A stretch of 64,000 nt of DNA from positions 17,061,159 to 17,125,158 of the forward strand of contig OZ022588.1 in NCBI GenBank assembly GCA_963669155.1. Reading direction: 5' to 3'. Shown here piece after piece: positions 18,330 to 64,000 of the stretch (within the stretch, counting starts at the first letter, position 1; each line of letters starts with the position of its first letter). The stretch comes from Arbacia lixula (lineage: Eukaryota > Echinodermata > Echinoidea > Arbacioida > Arbaciidae). The position numbers and the translations under genes are program-made. Below the pieces are notes generated by a model, which was given only the letters and a program-made list of their open reading frames with translations, was not told where the DNA came from and searched no databases.

Positions 18330-21300
18330 GAATGACTGCACATTACATATTTTATTTCTCCACAACATCTGGCCTCGATACAATGGTACATCTAATAATA
18401 GAACATAAATAATCACCATGGTTTCAAGACTTTATTGCTTACACTTTATATTAGATTATCATATAATAACTACTTTGCGCAAATCTACTTCAACTGATAC
18501 CCAAACATCTCTGCATGGGTACTGTACACGGGTTCTCTTACATTACAATCATCATCGGAATCAATAGCGGTCAAATAATTGGAACAGGAGGCTGTAGCAA
18601 GACTAATGTACACCAATTGTGAGTCACATGGTTTAAATCTGAGATGTAATATAAAAACAGGAAATAATTGGGTAACACTGCAATGACTGCATAATTTATA
18701 CAAAAAGTGGTCGGTAGATCATGCAGACTTCTTCTGTCTCCCCTTGATATAAATGTGATAAAGAAGTAATAAAACTGTGCTTCACTGTTTGGATGAACCA
18801 GATATGAAAAAAGGTCCTCTTTCTGTATTGCAGCAGTATATATAGATGAATATGAAAATGGGGGACGCGTGTGTATTTATATGTTACTAGCATGCAAAGA
18901 CATGATCACAAAATGCAGTCATGTTAAAACTTCAGATAATGACTTCATGAGAATGGAAACATAAATATAATGTTCTCATGATAAAAATGGGTTTAACTAT
19001 CTTTTTTGAGCATCACCATTTCCATACTTCAAAACGTATACTTTGCACAATGAAAGCACATTGTAAGATGGAATTTTTCAACAGTGAACAAAACATTTAC
19101 ACATTCTGTACCATGTCATTGCTGATAATTATACTGGTGCAGCTCATACATGGAGATAGATAATTTTGCACATTATTACAGGTAGGTCAACTTTCATTCC
19201 ATTTCTTACATAAGAATTGTTCTTCTGACAATTAATACTCTCAATTTGTATAAAATAATGCATGATCAGTTCACTGTATTCACAAGCTTCTTTTTACATG
19301 TCAGAACACATTTTTGGTTGGAATGACAATAAGTTTGCATCTCACACAACCCAAAAGGTGGTGCATCCCTTTTGCACACAAAAACTTAATTCGTTAAAAC
19401 ATTACATAAACCACTAGAACAGCATATATATATAGTTCGTGAAATATAACACTTCACACCGAAGAACACTCTACTTTGTACTTTGCATCTGACGCTTGCC
19501 TTCTTTTTCAACTGCAAAATTGAGTGTGCCCTTATCATTTCTTATCACAAATTTGAAAAGAAATATTCTGGCATACAGCATTAATCTGCTTGAATTTATT
19601 ATATTGTGATGTTCAAGATCATATCCTCAATGCAAAGAGTCTGTAGGGACTAGACTAATACATGTATTTTAAGAGGACCTGCCCCCAAATCCATTTTAAA
19701 TGTAAAAGTCAGTGTAAACTTACTCAAAGTCACTTTTCATTTTCTCAATGTTGAGGGCCGTTCTCAAAAGATGTGTCCCTTTATATTCATATGCCGTGGT
19801 ATTTAAAAAATGTGTATTTCCGTACTGCAAAAGAGATATACCACCTTTTAAATAATAAAGTGAAATCAAATTTGATTAATTGGAAGCTATTGTACAGCTA
19901 TGAACAATTCCCACTAATCAACTGAAAATAAATAAAGTGCCTTCTGAATTCTGATATACTATTCAATCTTTTTAAAAACAATTTGCTTGAATAAATACAG
20001 CAAATAAACATTAAATGCCTTTTCACCTCTTGATTATGAAAATGTTTAATATATATATATATATATATGAAATTGGAAAACAAATGTATGGGACTACATG
20101 AAACAGCAGACAAACATTCATGTAATAATAATGTGACTAACCTAACTATTAAGGTGTATCTAGTTTATCTACATTGGATACATCATGTATACATGGGTTT
20201 GAGCTAAAGGTACCACCTACACACATTAAAGTTGAAAGAGAAAGAGAAAGAGAGATAGAGGATAACATAGAATTACAAGAAAGAGTTACTCTCCTTTATA
20301 AAAAGAACAATTTGCACATACATGTATGATTAGAAAGATACAGATCATGATTCAACAACTGTCAAAAGTAGGGTACACATTGCTACCATACAAGGCTTGA
20401 TTTTCAACAAAACTATACCCATATTACCCTCATTTAGCCTTATTGCAGTCAAATGTGCAGTCTTTTGATCACTACCGGTAGACACTTTGACCCAATTCTG
20501 TTCATCGCTACTAGAATCAAATAAAAGTTTTGATTATCTTGGAAAAGGGAGCCATCCTACTTAATTCATCAAAAGACATAACAGATCTACAATGTAAAAT
20601 GTGGAGTGTTCCATGAGCTGGTATTGACTATTGCATCATTAAATCCATAAGAGTCAAAGAAGTAATGCTTACATTATTATAAAGTAAGAAAATGGATGCT
20701 ATAAAAGTGATAGAATGGTACATGTATGTCATCTTTTAGATTTACTACACTGTACTTGCAAAAATCCCGAGAAAACTATCAACATAACTGTCTTTTGCCT
20801 TTCTTAGTAGCAGCTTTACGTGCAACAGAATATTCTCCAGATGTACATGTACATTTAGATTTAAATATTAATTTCACAATCAGTACAATTCAGATGGTAA
20901 TTTGTGACCCGTTATTTTTTTTTCATTTCCAATCCTCTTGAACAGCTCAATTCTTCACGAGTTGACTGCGGCAAATGAAGAGATGAATGTGTGTGTGACC
21001 TATGACCTTTATCCCAATAGTAATAATCTTACTGTAGAGTTACAATGAAATGTGAATACTGGTTCATGGCCCGACCTCTGACCTAATTGATGATCTATGC
21101 ACGAAATGTAATGAAGAATGCGGATGTACAAACAGTAGGAAAGAGGACATGAATATTCATGGAGTGGCACAAATCCAACAACGAATTGTTTGCAATGTTA
21201 CAAATGAAAGCTAGTTTGGTAATATCATATTTATTTCCGTACAAAACATCACCAATATTAACTGGGGTCTCACAATCTCACATTGGGTTTGTTTTACATG

Positions 21301-24300
21301 CATGTATCTTACAAAGTACAGTAACAAGAAGTGATGATTATAAAAACAACACTGGTTCCTGGATCTATCCTAATCTTTGGGTAAAAGAACCTTTACTTTA
21401 AAAGATAGGATGTTCAACTTGACTTATATTTGAGGGATTGTAAGGGAAATCTAATGCTAGATCCAAAAGCTTTATTTTCACAAAATATTGCAACAAGATA
21501 TATCTATGAGCTTCATATGGCCTGAGCACATAGTTACATTAATCAAAAGTAAAAAAGGGTTCTACTAATAACATACATCTCTCTTCCTAGTATACATTTT
21601 AAGAGGGGTTAAATATGATTTCAAAATTAATCCCTCTGATATTAGATTTAGGTCACTATACATTTCTGGGGAAAAACAAATGCCCTATAATATTTTAACA
21701 ACATGAATACGATCATGCACTTTAAGCACTTAAACATTCACCAAAACAAATAAATTCACAATTCAGTTATACTTCAGAATATATTTCAAATAGGTTTATA
21801 ATCTAAGAATAAAAATTCATAACAAAACTTTAAATGAGATAAAACAAAATACTTTGAAAGCATGACAAAATATCTTTCTATTTAGGTTATCATAGTTTTA
21901 ATATGCTTTTAAGTGTTTCACGGAGGGAAATATTATGATTTTCTTACCTGATACATAATTATCTGATACAATATGAGGAGAATTTACAGCGCTATCACAA
22001 CATATGATAATACAATATCAGGTAAACTTGCTGTGAGAGGATAAGAAATGGCTTCACCGGAGATGGATGTACAAATGCCAGATTAACAGACAGACAGACA
22101 AACATACAAAGACAGACAGGTTTATCCCAAATATGGTAGAAGCATAACACACTACTGAAGAAGCACGAAACTTGTGAATCTTTCCCATGGAGTACACAGT
22201 TAATTGCTATTTATACCAACATCTCTATACGGTAAATCCCCTGAACAAAGCGGCCTGCACATACACCGCCAAGTGTACGCACATACTCGGTGTATAAAAA
22301 TCTTGCTACACACGAATTTATACATCATTAAAATTCAACTTCATTATTATCATCACCTTTACCACTAAAGGAAGGAGTTGAACTGATATCTTCAGTACCA
22401 AAGAATATACATGTGACTATTCACCACCAACATAGACAATTTTCCACCATTTCAAGCACAGTCTTCCGCAAGCATGCCTACTATTAAGTTTTGAGTGATT
22501 TTTTTTTTAATGTGGAGAATAGACTTTACTCCTGAGGTAACTGACCTTCTTGTCAGGAAACACAAATGAACTAAGTATGGAGAAGATGACACTTCTTCAC
22601 TATCTGTTCTGTCCTACACTGCTACAAAACCAGGTTACCATGACATCCAATCAATACACATGTTCACAACAGTCTACTGTTAAGACAAAAAGGAAGCAAA
22701 AAAAAAAAGATATTTGCCATGAAGTAGTAAAATACATCCACAGTTTACATCGGCATCAATGGAATAATAAATGATGTGTTGGTTTCAATGTTGTGTCAAC
22801 AGGATCAGTATTTTTGCCTTAAAGTCTGTCGGGAAGGGGACATCCTGGGTGCGTTTGAAATACCACATGCTCCAGCCATGAGGGCGCCCTTCATATTTAG
22901 GATATGTGATGTCATGAGTAAGGTGTACCACAAGGTAATGGATAGGTAGTGGTAAAGGTCTGCGACCATTAATTTGTGACAAAATTATTCTGCCGACACA
23001 ACTGGTCTTCTACTCATTTGATTTAAAGATTACGTGACAGGATTTGTTGTGCTCCAAACTACATTGTTGTCGGTAGAACCAGTCTGCCATGAATACGGGT
23101 CGTGTTTATATTTTACCGCTTTTATTTATTGACCTTTTGTGTGCTAAGAAAAACTGCTGCTCAATGGGATATGTGTGCACTTACTTGTGCAAAAATACAT
23201 GAACGCAGCATGGATATTTAAATCTCTTAAATCTGCATGGGATCATTTTCTGATTAAGAATGGTTTGATATTATAAACTGTTTGTAGAAGGAGGTTTTCC
23301 CATCATTGTGAGTTGGTAGGGGATCATCTCTCTACAATCAATGTCATTTTCATCAATCATACTTTGGTAATATCATTTATAGTAATCATTCAACAGCTCA
23401 CAAACAGAAATTCACATTCTCGCACTTGGCATACAACAATTGTGAGTCAATATTACAAAAAACAAACATTCACCATATATTATCATTTTAATATGTGTGA
23501 CTAATTTCAAATAGGTATTACAGGTTCATAACTAACTATAATTGAATTTATGTATGGAAACTCATATATACAACATCAATTATGTGGTGGAACATGGGGG
23601 TATACATAATTTTGTACAATACTTTCATGGGCAATATAAACTTCTATAAGCACTGTACAGTAGATATCTATAAACTTTCTTTTCATATTTAAAGGCTGAC
23701 AGCAAAAGTGGTTGATATGACAATGTTGGGTATAAACTATCTACTATTTCCAGCCAGTGATGAGTCATCAAAACTGAACTTCCTCACAGTAGACACTGAG
23801 ATGTGATATCTTGAAGCATATGCTCCTCTTATACATATTTCACATTGCTTTATGATGTGGCAGGGGAAAAGTTGGTTGATACCTATACCAGTGTGTATTC
23901 CACATCACAACACTTCTCCCAGGTAAATCAATGATACTTAGAAAATAATAATTAATAATATTATCAAAAGTAATCTCTTAAATCCTTCAAAAGTGTGATT
24001 GATTGGTTCTAAATTATACTGTTTTGTAGTAAATTGTTTATCTATTCATAAAACTATGGTTCTATAATATAATTCACATTATGGTCATTTCACTCTGCAA
24101 ACTCTTGTTCTTCAAAATTTGCTTGAAATTTGCATACAGTAAACAATGGGTGCTAATGACTGGCCCACTATACATCCACAATTGTGGCTCTGTACAATAA
24201 TCATATATATATTTCATGATGAAATCAATTTGTGAACTAAACATCACTAAAGGTTCAGTATTTCTGCACTGGCCCCTAAAACCATATATAACCTACCATA

Positions 24301-24765
24301 TGAGGAAGATGCCATTATTATGCACTGCTGCCTAAATGGCGCATATATGCTTAACAACCACATTTAAGTATATAAGTGACCTTTCACCCTTCTAATATGT
24401 GACCTCTGACCCCATGAGGTAATGGCAGAGCTGAAGGCATGAGGATGGTACGCTGAATGGATCGTGGTGCAAAGGTCATTGCTACGTCTCTCATTCACCA
24501 GGATGTCATGGGGTCTACAGGAAGTTGACCATTGAACTTTGACCTCTATGACCTTTGACATCAATGGAAGAAGAATCGTGGGAGAGGTGAGGTCGTTCAA
24601 CTGATGTGCTGTTGCCACCTCTGATCATCTCAAAACTGAGGTGGGTGGGGAACGAATCAGCCCGCCGGTGGTCTGTCGAGATGACCCGTTGACATTGAAG
24701 CTATCATGACCTTTGCCTGTCATGACCTTTGACCCGCCATGAGGAGATTCTTGCCGTGACCCTGG
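18330..24765 (-). other. Inferred 3' UTR / downstream region of the dynamin gene
   Basis: No coding exon is seen below the dynamin stop. Candidate AATAAA signals on the minus strand are at 18351-18356 and 18431-18436, with others near 19595, 21225, 21468 and 23120, so the real 3' end is undecided. Compared with the introns this stretch is poor in foldback elements, consistent with transcribed UTR. The part next to the stop (24390-24760) has several TGACCTTTGAC motifs. Confidence 0.4.
18351..18356 (-). terminator. Distal poly(A) signal candidate for dynamin
   Basis: TTTATT on the plus strand, so AATAAA on the minus strand. It is about 340 bp from the convergent plus-strand signal at 18011. 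Several earlier AATAAA exist, so use is uncertain. Confidence 0.3.
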
Positions 24766-60953
<36,188 letters not shown>

Positions 60954-61231
60954 CTGGGGGACAAAAAAACGACAATGTATACATATTTATATTTAACCAT
61001 TTGTAATTATTTCATTTACAGTGCTCATCCAGTACCAAGTTTTCAGATTTATTTGATATGTCTCCTTCTTAAATAAAAATAAAAAAATTGTTGTTAAAGT
61101 TACAATTCATTTTCACACCCATGTATCTGAATATTGTTAAATTACATACTATGTAGATTCAAAATACCAGGGCAGTATGTAAATGATAGTTATTTTTTAT
61201 AGTCTGACTGCTAACTATCAAGACATGCACA

Positions 61232-61457
61232 TACACTGCAGCTCAAAGAAATTGTCATAGGGAAAGGGAAAGTGAAGAAAGGGAAGGAGCCTCAATTTTA
61301 AACCGCTGTATATTTTGTCCAGTTCAACATGAAACACGATGCTGTTTAGGCTAAAGCATAGTGTTTCATGCTGAACTGGACAAAACATACCATGTTTTAA
61401 AACTGAGGCCCCTTCCCTTTCTCTTTCCTGATGCCAATTCCTTTGAGCTATAGTGTA
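61232..61457. repeat. MITE family C, copy 2
   Basis: A hairpin with TACACTGCAGCTCAAAGAAA and TTTGAGCTATAGTGTA ends and the TTTGTCCAGTTCAACATGAA arm. It is somewhat more diverged than the other two copies. Confidence 0.92.
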
Positions 61458-62078
61458 TGTACGTTGACAAGTGGCTGCATTATACATGTAGTATTTCCAA
61501 TTGGTTACAAACATTTATGGTACATATACATGTACATGTACTGTTCAAGGCCCTGTAGGCTGTGTTTGCTTTCCTCTCACTACATGTACAATTAAGGTAC
61601 ATGTAGTACACGCATCATCTGGTTTGGCTTACATGAACAGGGAAGTAATGTGTACCCCCTTCTGGCAGACATTCAGAGCATTTATCTATCAAATGTAGTA
61701 GCCATACACAGTTATAACACCTCCAAAATGTAGGTTAATTTGGGACGAAAATAGAACCGCACTGATCAATCAGCGCGTCCAGTGAAGAGCAGGTTTGCAA
61801 CAGTGACTAGCCTCACTTCCAGACAACCACACATGTTTTTTAATCAACGCTACATGTTCATATGTCGGTCAGTCTGAATCTGAAGTATCTGAAATGTGGA
61901 AACTGTAGCTCACTTAAAAATGTATGGTTACACATGCTTCCAGTTTCCAGACATGGAGACACAGCTGGCGAGTGAAGGCGCTAGTTCATTGTGCAGACAC
62001 ATGTTTTAAGGATTGTGGCTAAATTTAGTCTGTGGCTGCAGAGTTTCATATGTGCGTGTACATGTTAGTACATGTACA

Positions 62079-62313
62079 TACACTACAGCTCAAAGGAATT
62101 GGCATAGGGAAAGGGAAAGTGAAGAAAGGGAAGGAGCCGCAGTTTTAAACCGCCATATATTTTGTCCAGTTCAGCATGAAACATGATGCATTTTAGGCTA
62201 AAGCATCATGTTTCATGCTGAACTGGACAAAATATACCGCGGTTTAAAACTACGGCTCCTTCCCTTTCTTCCCTTTCCCTTTCCCTTTGTCAATTCCTTT
62301 GAGCTGTAGTGTA
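62079..62313. repeat. MITE family C, copy 3
   Basis: A near-perfect ~115-bp-arm hairpin closely matching 15686-15920, including the GGCTAAAGCAT loop. It is only about 620 bp from copy 2. Confidence 0.93.
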
Positions 62314-62448
62314 CCAACATTGTTCTGCATATTGCCTGTTTCATTTTTTTTTAGATTTTTGGGGGTCTGGAGTTCTAATTTTGGTACAGACATGTGTAAT
62401 TTGTGATTACGTGTAAGAGCCTGAAAGCTAGGTCATTCATTGAGATGA

Positions 62449-62615
62449 GTGCCATTCTCATTGGGCTTAAAAAATTGAGAAGTTAGAAAAATCGTGAAGT
62501 TAGGGGACAGGGACAGTAGGACCATTCAGCTATTGGTACATTTGCGAGGCAACTTTCACCCTAACTTTGCGATTTTTCTAACTTTGCGATTTTGTACGCC
62601 CAATGAGAATGGCAC
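62449..62615. repeat. MITE family B, copy 2
   Basis: Perfect 18-bp inverted ends, GTGCCATTCTCATTGGGC and its complement. The interior GGGGACAGGGACAGTAGGAC is the inverse of the 9088-9238 copy. Confidence 0.9.
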
Positions 62616-64000
62616 TATGGTCTGTGATATATGTACACAGTGACAGACCAGCAAGCAAGTCCTTGTATACTGGCTGCTCCATGATGTTACAATGTTTCCT
62701 TTGTGAACAATAAATTCCTCTGTGCTTCCCAAAATACATGTAGCTCAAATCGACCCTTGAAATGACTCAAAACTAAACTCTTTCAACATGGATGTATTCA
62801 TGAAGTCTTCTACATTTACATGAGAAGTCTGTCCATAGCAAGATACTGTAGATTAAGAGTCCGAGATCACTTAACAGTATTAAAGGAATTCATTCAGATG
62901 CACAACCTTTAAACTGGAAATATCCCATTAACACGTACACTGTACATGCACGACATGTACTACATGTAACACTAAAAAATACAAATTACTCTATACTTTG
63001 TGCATCTAAAACATGCATGTAGGATGATCTGTATGTGACAGCAAAACAATAATCATCACACTTTTCTATCAAAATATTTTCATAATACTGAGGAATGCAG
63101 TGTACACAGGAAGTTAGGAGTAAATCATCAGTTTTAAGAGTTTGTCTTTAACCAAGAACAGACATAAACTGAGGATTAAACTCTTTGTAATAGTTTCAAT
63201 TTCACTCCTTCATCAACTCACATTTGACACAAGTACATGAAACTAAAGATTTAGAGCAAAACCAAATATGTACATATTCTCATCTTACACAAAGTCCTAT
63301 CAACTGATGCTGTCATTGCAATTCGATCTGCACATGTAGGTGATTTTATTGTGATAAAAATTGAGTCGACAGAAAGAAGCGACATTCTACATGTATAGCA
63401 TGCAATAAGGGCGACCCCATGAATTAGCATGGATGGAAGTCCCAAAATTTCATATCATATACATGTACTGTACATGTATGATGTACAGTAGTTGAGGAGT
63501 TTACTGTAGATACATATGTACATGTAAGTAACCTTGAATTCACACATGAACAAAATCAATACACTCTTTACTACACATACAGTGTACAATGTAGATGGTT
63601 AAAGGCAAATGTGTTTTCCCACGTGCAATGGATTTTGACTCAAGGCCAACCGCTTTTATCTGTTTATAATGACTAGTTTCAGTTTCATACATTACAACAG
63701 TCACATGTCTACATGCATAAGCTGTAAGTACACACATGAACATAAGTATACAGTAAGTAATACAGAATACATGGTACATGTTATACATATTGGCAATATT
63801 TACTAGGGACTGTCATATATGAAGAAATTTGTACTCCCATCGTAATGTCATTGTGTTGCATGTGGTATAGTTGTACATGTTTGGAAAGGAAATAAGGGTA
63901 GCCTTTTTTATTTCCTCTTAGTCACAACTGATAAAAGACTTTTCTCTAGGAATGCCATAGTCTAGCTAACAGGATGCTTGGCATTTCTAATTCACACTCT

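Larger units (their letters stand above)
60954..64000 (-). other. Dynamin intron upstream of the G3 exon
   Basis: The acceptor for the G3 exon is at 60954-60955. No exon for the P-loop or switch I is seen through 64000, so at least 3 kb is intron. It carries MITE family C copies 2 and 3, MITE family B copy 2, and many ACATGTACATGT-type palindromes. Confidence 0.7.

Overview
This is animal genomic DNA. Genes are split into short exons of 46-350 bp with GT-AG introns, and the introns are AT-rich and crowded with foldback/MITE elements and microsatellites. Two recognisable protein-coding genes converge tail to tail. Exon phases and protein matches point to a marine deuterostome; a sea urchin-like echinoderm is my best guess, supported by base composition, the repeat style and the kind of retroelement present. 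This is an inference, not an identification.

Region 1 (about 1-18,030, + strand): the 3' part of an ER class I alpha-1,2-mannosidase gene (MAN1B1-like, GH47). Eight coding exons between 3,109 and 12,618 encode about 484 residues, which is essentially the whole catalytic domain up to the FNTEAHP C-terminus. The N-terminal cytoplasmic and membrane-anchor exons lie before the window. A long repeat-rich 3' region follows, to a poly(A) signal at 18,011.

Region 2 (about 18,330-64,000, - strand): a dynamin-like large GTPase. Fifteen consecutive coding exons, plus one alternative exon, run from 60,953 down to the stop at 24,766. They cover the G3-G5 part of the GTPase domain, middle/stalk, PH domain, GED and a short proline-rich tail. 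The exons encoding the P-loop and switch I lie beyond 64,000. Two short exons (46 bp and 58 bp) encode alternative versions of the stalk-PH linker, and by reading phase exactly one of them can be used. A downstream stalk exon has two extra partial tandem copies.

Region 3 (36,362-42,670, + strand): a young Ty3/gypsy-type LTR retrotransposon inside a dynamin intron, antisense to the gene. Its two 931-bp LTRs differ at 2 positions. Its single 1,266-codon ORF has the order gag (SCAN-like capsid) - zinc knuckle - protease - integrase - RT/RNase H. Integrase before RT is the hallmark of the Gmr1-like group. This copy has lost nearly all of RT by an apparently in-frame internal deletion.

The remainder is introns and UTRs holding many hairpin-forming transposable elements, several of them in multiple copies within the window. 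There is also a roughly 160-bp tandem repeat array rich in TGACCTTTGACCT direct repeats. No tRNA, rRNA, CRISPR or prokaryotic features were seen. I found no wholly new biological system. The most notable items are the RT-deleted Gmr1-like element, the phase-locked alternative dynamin exons, and the tandem partial duplication of a dynamin stalk exon.
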